Source: Clitopilus passeckerianus (Eukaryota; Basidiomycota; Agaricomycetes; Agaricales; Entolomataceae). Taken from it: DNA of 64,000 nt. Positions 22,691 through 33,230 of the stretch are shown here, in pieces. The position numbers and the translations under genes are program-made. Below the pieces are notes generated by a model that had not been told where the DNA came from, searched no databases, and saw nothing but the letters and a program-made list of their open reading frames with translations. Where the stretch lies: positions 124,001 through 188,000 of the forward strand of contig CALYLX010000067.1 of NCBI GenBank assembly GCA_944990035.1, in the 5' to 3' direction. The first letter of the stretch is position 1, and each line of letters starts with the position of its first letter.

Positions 22691-25249
22691 AAGGCTTCCA
22701 CCTTGATTTAACATTTTTATGGCCCCATTTTAACATGTGATGGGGATTCTACGCTATAATTTCCCAGTTTCACGGTATTAAACCCGTATTATAATGCCCT
22801 TAGCTTCAAATCCGACTACCTGACCCTCTGAGGCTACGCATTATAATATTGCCCACTCAGAGGTTCTCGGAAGTAGAGTCTACACCCACCTGAGCGCCCG
22901 TCAAGCGCCTGAACGGCTGTGGGACGTTCCAAACTAGGGGCTTGGCAACCGAGCAGAACTGACATGAGCCGTTTGCCAGTCACTCAGCAACACCTTCCCT
23001 GGGCTTACAAGCCTAAATTTCGCGTTTTCCAGGACGCAAAGATCGAATAATTCTCGATATCTTTCAATAATCCCTATAAGGTAATTCGCCCACTGACGTA
23101 TTTTCACCGAGTCCTCAAGGCGCATGACCCCCTCAATCACATAATCAACACACTTCCTCTTTAGGCAATACACAATGACCCACGCGATGACGTCGCGATC
23201 GGCACGTGTGTCCTAGATGCGTCTGATGTGTTCCTCATCGCTGCATCAGCTGTGGTCATTGCCGGCCACAATGAGCTCAACTGTGTAGTGCCCCCTTCGT
23301 AGAATTTGGCAATTTCTTGCGGAGATCACTCAGATATACAATATATAATGTAAATTAACGCTAAATAATAGTAATATAATGGCAGAATCAGCCAAAAATG
23401 TGTGTTTTGTTCAGGGAATGAGGAGAACGTCCTCTAGGTCTGGTTTGTATCTCTCACCAAGCACAGGTCAAAATACCTACCCGCATGCTCTCTACCAGAG
23501 ATTACAGTGACATCTAAATTTTGAGGGTGGCAATTTGTTAGCCCTTATGCGCGTTTCTTGTGCATACCAGAATTATTTAGGACTATTTAACGTATCGTAT
23601 ATTTGTAATACCTCTATACGTGTTGAATGACCACCATATTGCGCCAGGAACTAACTGCCATCCTCCAAAAACGCGAAGTGCGCAGTTGACCTATACTGTA
23701 CAAGTAACCGGTTAAAGCCTGTATTCGGCTGTCGAGTGCGAGCCGGCAATGCTGGCCAAGCCAGTGTCGCTATAGTATAAGTAATCGAGGCAGAGGGCGG
23801 GCCACAGGAACCACTCGGCGAATGAATGGCTCATTGCAAGTTCCTCCGCCCCTAGGTCCTACCCCAAATACATCCAAAGCGATCAGAACAACTCTTTGCC
23901 CCACTCTAAGAATAGAACCCGGAGCTTGTGGTCGAGCCGGCCATCCATTACCCATTATACCGACTTTTCAACGTGACTTCCTCCCCTTACGAGCTTCTCG
24001 ATGAATTACGCAATCGTGGTAGCTTCCTAATATTGCCGAACTGTTCAACCTTTTGCAAGGTGCTACGACCATCTGGAGAATAAGAAAAAAATCATAAGCG
24101 ATTATGAGCAGTTATAAGATGAATGATTGGTATGCTAACACAAAATTGCGAAAGCGGGAGTCATAACTTCATATAATCCATGACGAGCACGTATTGAAAC
24201 CCGCCATTCACTCATCATCAACCGTGAATATCAAGTGAATACGTCCAGAATCTTGACATTCATGTCGTTTGACAGCAACCACTCGTGATGAGGAGACCAC
24301 ATAGTGAGAAATATATCGATTCTTGTCCTTCGTTCACTTCGGCTGACTGGTTTGGTTCAGAGTCGGCTCACGCCATGAACTCGGAAGTGCAATTCGATCG
24401 ATTATTATACCGGTTACTTATACGATTACATGGATGCCACGGGTTCGTCTATTGTGCTACACGTCGGATCGAGAGCTATCTACAAACAGACCTCTAGAAT
24501 CATGGTTGTGGATTAGCGCCACTGTTTGAAGAGAGTTAGTTGGAAGAGTAAGCTTCGGGAGCCAGTGGCGAGGGCAGAAAGGATGTGTGCTTACCGTAAG
24601 ATCAGTCACTGTTTCCCGAGCTCAAATGTTTGTACAGGAGTGAAGCCACTAAAGACAGGACGAGAGGAGTTGAAGGAGTGGCAGAGACGGACGTACCTTT
24701 ATAGGTTGGCTTGGTGGGCGTAGTGGGGTTGTTTCTAAACCTTTCTAAACCTTTCTAAAGTACTCCACCCGGCTCCCACAGGGTGGTTACCAATGGTCCT
24801 TCAGACCCCATGGTTCCGTCAGCTCAACAGGTTTGGTTCAAGAATGTCAGTTCAGGCGCTGGAGAGCCGGTTCGGAGGACCTCATGAGTGGTTTACTCGT
24901 GGAAGAGACTGGTGGGCCCTTTCCAAAAGCGAAATCTAGTAGGCGCCGCTGTAATGTGCATCTTTCAAGTTGTCTCGGGGTGGCAGTATGAGGGAGCTAC
25001 CGTAATCGCTTCTAATTCGGAGTTCTGAGGGAATCACGATAGGCGCAGAAGTTGAGATTGCTCTCATAATTTCTTGTGATCGTCTCACCAGTCTGATGAG
25101 ATGTGAAAGTTGAGTCCTGATTGCTGAAAAGGGTGAGAAATATAACCTTATTTCAGTGTCCTCCGGAACGGCTGATGACACCACATGACATCGACAAATC
25201 AAATGTCATCCAACGGTGCAGTAGTGTTGATTGGGTGATTGGGTCAAAC
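22691..25249. other. Gene-poor spacer between units 3 and 4
   Basis: Mostly AT-rich, non-repetitive sequence without convincing genes, especially 22.7-22.85 kb and 23.3-23.6 kb. Old transposon debris is possible, but no terminal repeats or protein domains were recognised. Confidence 0.4.
22934..23173 (-). CDS. Hypothetical protein fragment
   Basis: A 79-codon open frame with protein-like composition (RLEDSVKIRQWANYLIGIIE then RYRELFDLC). The frame is open upstream to a TAG at 23213-23215, so the true 5' end may lie in another exon or be lost. No family is recognised. It is probably a gene remnant. Confidence 0.25.
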   Translation of the reverse strand: MYCLKRKCVDYVIEGVMRLEDSVKIRQWANYLIGIIERYRELFDLCVLENAKFRLVSPGKVLLSDWQTAHVSSARLPSP

Positions 25250-25386
25250 TGGGCCTCCGGAAGGCTCGCAAAAAGAACATCTGAGCGAATCCCCCGAAAG
25301 GGGTAAAACAAAGGGTGGTGATTGGGCCTCCGGAAGGCGCGCAAAAAGACCATCTGAGCGAATCCCCCGAAAGGGGTAAAACAAAA
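25250..25386. repeat. Two tandem copies of a 73-bp repeat
   Basis: GGGCCTCCGGAAGGC begins at 25251 and again at 25324. Each copy holds two short inverted-repeat motifs (CCTCCGGAAGG and CCCCCGAAAGGGG). It ends about 100 bp before the start of gene A4. Confidence 0.85.
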
Positions 25387-25483
25387 AGCATTTCAGGAAG
25401 TGGACCAAGGCTATGCGTTCCACCTTTTATACTGGAAAGAAGAAACCGCGAAAGGTCCACTTACCTTTGGTCGGGCCTTTGAA

Positions 25484-26401
25484 ATGCCAACCACAGGCAG
25501 CATTCCCGTCATTTCTATCGACGGTGCACCCACATTCTCGCATAATTCATCGGTGTACGTCAGTCACTCGGCGGCTTTGTGTCGGGGGACAGATCCTTCA
25601 TTGTCTACCTTCCGGCCGTGTCACGGAGCGGCGCAAACTCTCGACTCAAAACCCTTCGGTAACCTCAGAGAGCTTGGGGCGGACAAAAATCACATTTTAT
25701 TAGGCCAGAACTCGGACGTTTGTTCGCGGGACTTGCAAAGAGACTGCCGGCATGGTGGCAGGAGAATGGACGACCATTCCGAAGTTGACTCCAGCGAAAG
25801 AACAATGACCGATCGGAATGGCTCGCACTTATCCGGTGATCGTGCTGGTGCTGGTTGCAAATGTTATCCTCCCCCGGATGCCGAGCCATTGGACGATTCT
25901 ATGACCCTCAGTGGTCCTGACATACACATCCATGATGGGCCGGCTACGGTATACGGAGGAGAATTCACCACTGTTGGTCGGGACGTACACTACCACATAT
26001 GTACGTTTCTCGCCTCCATCCTCTTCATCGCAGGCTAATTTCTGTCGGGTGGTAATTTACTCGTGATAACAGATATTACTCCTGACAGTGCTACCCCAAA
26101 CCATACCCGATCCTGCACATCCCATTCACACAACAATCAAACTCACGAACAATCCAACGACCACCCCTATGGCTATGGCCACCTCCCTTCCTCCCACAAT
26201 CATCATGCACAATCTTCGACTCCGTCAGGGCACACAGGTCCTAGTTCTCCTCCTTCGTGGCTGACCCGCCTTTGTTCCACCGTGTCCTCGTTTTACAAAC
26301 GACCACCATCGCTACCTCGAGTGCGTTGGTCAGTTGTCATGATCGCGGGCTGGATACCGCTCGTGTCTGTATGGTGGTACTGGCCGGTTAACTGGTCGTG
26401 A
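25484..26401 (+). CDS. Gene A4: predicted tail-anchored protein with GGxF..GRDxHxHI motif
   Basis: Fourth and most diverged A paralog, about 281 residues after removal of a 72-nt GT-AG intron (26001-26072). The start (MPTTGSIPVISIDG) matches the family; the open frame continues upstream to 25400 but the homology does not. The N-terminal region is shorter and the Cys cluster is reduced to CRHGGRRMDD. The motif YGGEFTTVGRDVHYHI is kept with a single substitution. The His-rich linker (HNHHAQSSTPSGHTGPSSPPS) and Trp-rich C-terminal anchor are present. No F-box copy follows. Motif and anchor surviving in the oldest copy suggest these are the functional parts. Confidence 0.7.
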
Positions 26402-29400
26402 CCATGGCCACAATACTGACCTGCAGTTCAGTTTGGCTTTCCATCGGTATTCTTTCGGTCTTGGTTATCTTCGTACATCGACTATCCTCGCGCTCTTGAT
26501 TGCCCTCGCTCCTTGAATAGGCTTCCCGCTCGTCGTACGTAGCAGCCCGAGTAGATCTCGCCATATACCATTGTACGGTTATAGCTTTAATCGCAAACAT
26601 CGTTTTGAACGAGATCCTGATTTGCAGGGCGTGTCCATCTGAACTACACGATTGGAGCATAGAGCAGAGTAAACGGGTGCAAAGAACAAGGGACGAGGGA
26701 CGAGGCGAAGGCCCAAAAACCGACATGGAATTGCGACGATAAGGATGTACAGGTGGAGCAGAAATAGTCTCGTGATAAGGAATCCGGGACGTCTTAAACC
26801 AATAACAAAAGTACCTTCGTCGCTAGCGTAACCAAGGAAGTGTGGTGGGTTTTCAACTTCAGCCTCCCGACACAGCCCATACAATACGCAGAAGACGGCG
26901 AAATAGCAACAAGCAAAAGTAGGAACAGGAAGATGAGCAGACTTGACGAATGGGTCGCATCCATCAGGGAGAAACAAGGTCGCAAGGTCGCGGTACTACG
27001 CCTTGTCAAAATGCTCCCAGACGCCACGGCTTCGCATGCACCGTACGCGAGCAATGGCGTGTTTTTGGTGTCCCGGTTCGACCCCAGCTCCTCGAATCAT
27101 GCTGGTAGAAGCTTATCGTGGTTTGAGGATCTGGAGCGGCCAGGGAGGGAGTAGGTCGAGAAGGTCGAGGTGGAAGGTGGAACGAGGAGGTAGTGAGAGG
27201 AGGGTAGGTTCCAATGGAACAGGAACGGGTTGATCACTACCGATCGCAAGAGGATGGATTCGCCCCCCGCCTCGTATCCGTCAATGCAAAGCCGGAGTGG
27301 TGTTCTTGACTTTTGAACCCCTAGTCTTCGACGATGGTACTGGAGTCAATCTCGGGCTGAGCGAGCTAAGCGCGGGCTTAGGGGTTAAGCCAGAACTTGA
27401 AGGTGAAAACGCGGGGGAGACGAGGTAGTAAGGGGACGTCTTGAGAGCATAGTCGTCGCGGGGACGTAAAACCTGAAGCAAGTAAGCGTGAATTGGGTCG
27501 TAAGCTCCAGGTGCAGTGCTTGGTGCAGGAGTGTAGAGACGTGCTGTCGGTTCTAGTGGTTGCCGTGGTGGGTCGTGAAGGTGCACCCATCATCCAACGA
27601 CCTGAGTCCTGATCATCTCGATCTTTCCCTACCACCCAAGATCCACCACCCAGAATCCCAGCCTAGAGCGCATTAATTGTCGCCTTCCTTCTTCATCCCA
27701 CCACCCTCATCGACTCTCCTTTCGCCACCTTTCCCGCCGACCTCGGCTTCCTGACCGTATTCCAGCCTGCAGGTACGAGCGAAATCACTGGAAGCAGGAC
27801 CAACGGCAGCTGGGCCTACCCATCCCTAGAAACCTCCTCCGGATCGTATACATCCGACCATAGCCTGCCATTCCCGTCGATTGGCTCGATATATAGGCGC
27901 GGCTGGACGTGGTCATGGATGTACGTAGTGAGGTTTTCTCGAGCAGGTGATTATATCTTCGTCACCTCGACTTCATTCGAAGGAGGAGGGAGAATCCCAG
28001 AGATAGAAGGGTAGGTTACGAGGGCAGGGGTAAGGCTTAGGATGGCGGTTGGTGGGGTATATGGACCAAGGGCGGCGCAAACACTTAGGAGGGACGTGCA
28101 GGTATGGCAGATGTACGAGGTGAATCCATCCGAAAAAGGTCTGGGTGCAGGTCGAGAATGATCTTGGGGTTATATCCAGCATTTTCATCGTCGTGGCGAG
28201 AGGTGGAGTCTCATCGCCACCCTCCAAGAGCCGCCCTTCCTTCAACCATGCCCGACTTCTTCTCCTGCCTTATCCTCCGTCACTGAGCAAGCGTCCTCAG
28301 GTACGTTCTCCCTAAGTATCCTCCTTTATCCCCAAATCCTCCTCCTCCTCTTTCGCCTCCTGGATTTCCCTCGCTACGGCGGCATCGTCACCGCAGCATC
28401 GGCATCGGGGAACATTCGTCCCATGGGACCTATCGCTGAATCGGATACATGACACCACAGTGCTTGGTACCCGTCATCCTCGGGAGACGTAGGTTTGGTT
28501 ACGATGAGGGCGAGATTGACGAAGATGAGGTCGCCGTCGAGGGGGGTTGGAAGGAAGAAAGAGGCGGATGGGGAGTAACAAAGTCCGGCACAGTTTGACG
28601 GAGGAAGAATAGGCAGAAGGTATCCAACTTGTAGGGAACGGAGATAGATTCCCCTCATTTGAGGATGAGGAGACATCTGATGAGAAGATTGTCGATGGCG
28701 AAGTAATTAAGGTATTTCGACTGTTGCTCCCCAGTATCTCTTCTTCGTCGTCACCTGCGTCATCCGCCCAATATCCAAGACCAAGGACGCAGCAACAGCG
28801 TGGGAGCGTAGCGTGTGCGCCGGGGTAGAATAAGAATGACGAGATTGGAAGCTCCAAGGGAGAGTGGTTCCTCGTGTACCTAAATGGAACGTTGGTTAGA
28901 GAAGGGATTCGATTATGGAGTAAGGAAAGAGAACGAACCAGACACGTAGTCTCCAAAAGTATCACCTCTGCATGCCAAGCTGGATGCGCGACAACTGGTT
29001 TTTGGAGATGTTTCCAGATGTTGCTCGTTTCACTTATGCGACATTGCAGACGGCGGAGAATGAAGTAACGGGAGGAGAAGCTTCAGGTAGCGACATGTTT
29101 TCGTAAGGCCTGACAAGATAAAGAGCAAAGAGCAAAAAAAACTTTTGGAAGCGACAACGAGAGCGGTGGTCAAGAAAGAGTCGAGTTTGGGGAATCGGAA
29201 GTTCAGAAATCCTGCTTACCTCACCATTATCCGGGCCGTCCGAACATGCCGGGTATTGGCCAGTACGGGGCCTGGCATCATCTGCATCGCTACAACCATC
29301 TTTCTTGTCTCTTTCTTCAGAGTCAACAGAGACGGCGTGGGTTCACATCTGCATAGCTTTGTTCAATTCATGCAGCGCACGTCTTTGGCACGTCTTTGAT
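26402..29400. repeat. Degenerate block C of unit 4
   Basis: No F-box copy is present. Short matches to block C recur: the AGATTTGCCACAT-type downstream sequence near 26540, the WNLP/WNLL region near 27220, and the RTAR/ENMSLPE exon pair near 29250 and 29060 with good splice signals. Other open frames here overlap antisense and are not convincing. The last exon of the small ORF ends in CNVA, discussed among the rejected items. Confidence 0.45.
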
Positions 29401-29487
29401 TCTCAGGGCAGCGCACCAATATCGACATTGCCAGAACGGAAACATCGGATCATCTGGACTATTCATCTCGTTCTTGTGAAGGACGTA

Positions 29488-29547
29488 AGGCAAGATGGCC
29501 CAGTGGTAATTCTGCCATGCTCTTGAGGATCGACTCTCAAGTTGCCT
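29488..29547 (+). other. tRNA-like element lacking an anticodon arm
   Basis: AGGCAA and TTGCCT form a perfect 6-bp acceptor-like stem. Inside is a D-arm with an A-box (TGGCCCAGTGGT, stem GGC/GCC) and a T-arm (CTTGAG/CTCAAG around GATCGACT). Only three bases separate the two arms, so there is no room for an anticodon arm. Confidence 0.45.
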
Positions 29548-29672
29548 ACTATAGTGGGCGACCACGTTTCTCTCCCATTTCTCCCTTTAGCTCGCGTGCT
29601 GCTTCCGACGATCGATAATCAGCCTATCTCAGGCACACTCCTCCTATCGAACATCATCCAATCATAATCCAA

Positions 29673-29767
29673 TGGCAGGTGGCCAAACGGTAACTCACCA
29701 TGAACACACGTTTCGCACCTATAGGCTCATATGATGTGGGTCCGACTCCCTCCTAGGCGGGATGCCA
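29673..29767 (+). other. tRNA-like element
   Basis: TGGCA/TGCCA ends pair. A D-arm (GGTG/CACC) surrounds the A-box TGGCCAAACGG, and the B-box is GGGTCCGACTCCC. The 95-nt length would fit a tRNA with a long variable arm, but no clear anticodon loop is visible. Confidence 0.35.
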
Positions 29768-29862
29768 TAAACCAGTTCAAGTTGGGATTTTACCTTTTAG
29801 CAAACCTCTTTGTCCTCTTCCCATCGCCAACTAGATAATATAACCCTCGACCTTATTCAAGA

Positions 29863-29931
29863 AAGCGACGATGGCACCTTGGTACCATCGGCGTGTACTC
29901 CTCGCACCGGGTTCGAATCCCGTTCGCAGCT
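29863..29931 (+). other. tRNA-like element
   Basis: GCGA/TCGC ends pair, a CGATGG/CCATCG stem encloses an A-box-like loop, and the T-arm CGGG-TTCGAAT-CCCG is perfect. The region between the arms is short and has no standard seven-base anticodon loop. Confidence 0.35.
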
Positions 29932-30023
29932 TGGGATACATGGGTTGTCGAACCAAGCGAGTCTTTTGTCTTCCTAGGTGACATTGGGATTGACTCACTG
30001 AATCGTTCTTAGTTGTAGACAAG

Positions 30024-30105
30024 ACGAGCTAACGCAACAGTTAGTGACATAACTACTGCGTGCTCTTGAGCTCTGATTCTGGGTTCGATTCCCCGTCATG
30101 ACACA
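30024..30105 (+). other. tRNA-like element, family shared with 30560-30622
   Basis: The B-box GGTTCGATTCC lies in GATTCTGGGTTCGATTCCCC. The stretch leading into it (TTGAGCTCTGAT) and the downstream GTCATGACA are repeated with changes at 30560-30622, so these are two copies of one element. The A-box is weak. Confidence 0.3.
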
Positions 30106-30329
30106 TATCGAATAGAATTCATAGTGGATTTTTCACGTCAAATTACACTCAAGCCCGCCTTTCAAATTGATCCACGCATCCTAAACCCCCAAGCCGAACC
30201 GTGGCTCAGTTGGATTCATCTCCATCCTTCGAGCTGTGTTGGCATCTGGCAACCATTTTTCGATACCGGGATTTCTCCTGTACGTCTAAATCGATGGACG
30301 AGATGGATTATAAGATTGTGAGGATACCC

Positions 30330-30398
30330 GAGGCTGGATGGTATAGTGGTAGCAGTGTCAACTCGTCACGTACCCTGGATTTAAATCCAGGAACCTCA
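30330..30398 (+). other. tRNA-like element
   Basis: GAGG/CCTC ends, A-box TGGTATAGTGG, and a T-arm-like hairpin CCTGG-ATTTAAAT-CCAGG with a diverged loop. Length is 69 nt. Another lone A-box (TGGCTCAGTTGG) lies at 30202-30213. Confidence 0.33.
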
Positions 30399-31091
30399 AT
30401 CGCCCAGAATAGACTGAATTTTAGTGAAAATGTCAAGTCTACCCTACCGCGCTAAGCACGACCTGGGTTCAATGTTACATCCTCGACGCCAAAGTGGTTT
30501 GCATTCATTCTGATGTACGGACATTTTTATCCCCAGCGTCGCAGCCCAATGCTCAATGACGTTACTTCCTCCCGGGATGCTTTGAACTCTGATCATAGGC
30601 TCGATTCCCAGTCACGATGCATGGCTCGGATCATACGGTCAAGTGTTTTTAATAGTATTCTCCCCTTGAAATCTCACCCAAGCCGTTTGAAAGGTTCGCG
30701 GGACGAGATCCCTAAACTCTATCACGGTGCAGCCACATTCGTCTCCATAGTCCATGCTAGGAAGTAGAATTCTGCCGATAATTTTTCCCAATACGTCTGT
30801 GTGAGGCTCCAGTACACCTGAGAGGATGGCTAGTGGTAGGTAGTAATGCAACCAATCAATGACCAGGCCACGATGCTCTAAGATCACGGTATCTCGAATG
30901 CTAGACCCATCCTTTTCGCTGCCAGATCTCAAAAATTGGTGAGTATTGACTCATAAATTGACGACGATAACAAATGCCCCGAAGGTCGAACAACATATTC
31001 AGGCAACAACAAGAGTAAATCGATTTGAATGTAACACAGAACTCCTGACAAATGTGTAATATACTAGTTGGAATACGCTGAACGATGTTTC

Positions 31092-31421
31092 CTAGTCGTA
31101 TTGGACGGACCAAAATCCAGCTCCAGTGATTACAAAAGCCTGGGGGAGTGAGACATTCAACGATCCGCTGACGGATACATCACCCGAGATTGTCAACTGG
31201 ATGTCGGTCGGACCAGCCCGGCCAGAAAGGGAAGCCTGGCCGGTTGGGGGGGTGTTGTAGCTGATTCTAACAAATGACTTAATAGGTGGGCCCGTAATCG
31301 GAGGTGTAATATTGGCAGCGAAGCTGTATCCTTGGCCGTTGATTTGAGTCTGGATTAATAGCCGTGTACCGGTACATTCCAATGTTCCAAAGGCGGACGA
31401 CCTTTTGAACAGTTTGCTCAC
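31092..31421 (-). CDS. Hypothetical protein, 5' end unresolved
   Basis: A 109-codon frame ending at 31092. Its composition is typical of a beta-rich protein (TQINGQGYSFAANITPP, DIQLTISGDVSVSGSLNVSL). There is no ATG at the 5' end: the frame begins at a GTG and an in-frame TAA lies about 35 nt further upstream. A TATATAA motif on the minus strand near 31625 and a GTGTGT...TTCTTAG intron candidate upstream suggest a real transcript with at least one more 5' exon that I could not place. No family is recognised. Confidence 0.4.
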   Translation of the reverse strand: MSKLFKRSSAFGTLECTGTRLLIQTQINGQGYSFAANITPPITGPPIKSFVRISYNTPPTGQASLSGRAGPTDIQLTISGDVSVSGSLNVSLPQAFVITGAGFWSVQYD

Positions 31422-32600
31422 TCGAAAGTCACGATAAAACTCGAAGCCACATTACATTGTGATACTATCTCGAAATAGCTAAGAAAGTGGATTAGCGTGC
31501 TGACTGAGTGAGAGAAATTCATTGATACACACCTGGAATTGGGACCGTTGAAGAGTAAAAGAGTATGAACGCTGAGTGGGTTGGCGAAGATGCTCGAAAC
31601 TGGGCAGAATAAGAACAGCTTATATAGGTTCGTTCTCTGAGGTCTGGTGACGTCTGGCGGTGTGAATCTATCACCGAGTCGGAGATTACTTGCGAGGAAA
31701 AATGGGAACCTACATTCAAGAGCAGCCGGTTTTGGAATGGTACGACTCACAAATGAAAACCTGGCATCCAGTGACGACTACCCTAATTGCTCGACGGGCC
31801 AAATGGAACGTTCAGAATCTTCTAAGATGGCCGATTTGGGTAAGTAGAGAAGCTCCGAAACCCATTTTCAAATGAAGATGAATGGGAGGAGACACATTTT
31901 CATGTTTCTCGACAGTCTGAATTTTCGGCTTATGTGGCGCAAATGAACCTTGGTTTCAGTTATACTTGAATGGGCAACTGGCCCTTCGCTCCTCCCGCCG
32001 CGTGTTTAGATAGGTCTGATAGGATATATTCTACAAGCTCCCCCGACTCACCCGACTCACGTCTGTGTGTGAATGGTGAAATAACATTGAACACGTTGGT
32101 CCCACCCCCAACCTGAACGCCAACCTGAAGTTCCTGTGTACGTCGGATGACCCTCTGCTTCTCACTCTGGGTATGAACGTTGGTGCGTATAACTTGGTAG
32201 AATGAGGTGCTACGTCGAATATCGAGCATTCAGGACGTCCTGAGACTTAGTCCCGATCGGAACGTGTGTGGTAGGGTAATGAGAAATGAACGCCGCAGCT
32301 GAGATCTTGAGAGGTGGAGCATGTCATCGAGCGGCGTAGATATGCCTGGGATCATGCGTTCTAATTTTATTCTACGTCGGTTCGAGAATCTGGGTCCGTC
32401 ATGCGTATTGAACTCTCTTTATTCCTTGAGCAGCTACAGGATCCGCTCGTAAGCCTCCTTGGATGTGTGCGCAGCTGTGGTAGGGTCAAGGCCGCTAGAT
32501 ACAGACTACATACACAGAGCGACGGTGTGTGTCACTGGTTGATGGTGGGGACCGAGATGCTAAGTGGAAGTGGACCGAAGAGAAGAGCGTGCGCGGTTGA
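31422..32600. other. Intergenic, no gene supported
   Basis: It contains the putative promoter (TATATAA near 31620-31627) of the minus-strand gene at 31092-31421. No other gene is convincing. Confidence 0.35.
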
Positions 32601-32639
32601 GGACAAGGATTCCAAGCGGTCCGTGCATTGACAAGTCCC

Positions 32640-33230
32640 CATTTGGCTAACTCGTCGCTTAGCAAGTGGACCAACCACGACAACAGGCTCAGAGACATTC
32701 TCCTCAACCAGCCTCCACCATTCAACTCAATTATCAAAACCGAGGGTTCCTATAGAGGATGCTTGCTATAACTACTACCATGCAGCGAAGGTCAACTTTT
32801 TAACCCGTGGCGGTATCGTTTCCACCCGCATCTTGGCTCTAAATTTCGACATACCGTGTAAGTCCTTTTTCTACCCATACACCGATGGATAACTAAACGT
32901 CTTCTCCTATGGTAGATGCAGCATCATTTGCGGCTGGAACTCTACTCTACCGCTGCTTCTAACTGCGACGAAGAAGACTTGCAGTCATCATTGCCGCTTC
33001 CTACCTCGAGGACGAAGAACACCAGCGAACCTTTCCACTCCAGGTGACGGATGCCAATTCCACCTCGACACTGATCGAGCATTTGTTCTTCACCGGTACG
33101 CAGCCCTTCTTCCCTTCCCCATGTCCGTCTCTTCTAACCTCATATTCCTCACGCCTCTGCCCATCTGTCACACTTAATCCTCACTGTATTCCTCCCTCGT
33201 TCTCTCCCTGCAGTATTCCATGGAGGCTTG
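32640..33230. repeat. Dispersed block D1, diverged duplicate of 37140-37680
   Basis: Both copies share a CCCCATTTGGC segment followed by a TTAGCA(A/G)GTG segment. They also share a GTAAGTC...TATGGTAG intron-like segment of about 60 nt leading into ATGC(A/C)(G/A)CAT and a CTAACCTCATAT segment. Conserved splice signals suggest remnants of a spliced gene, but D1 is full of stops. Confidence 0.45.

Noticed and set aside
29060..29290. Mating pheromone precursor: the unit-4 small two-exon ORF ends in CNVA, a CAAX-like tail
   Set aside because: The copies in the tail unit and in units 1 and 2 end in CTI or CTL with one residue too few for a CAAX box, and no pheromone receptor gene is visible nearby.
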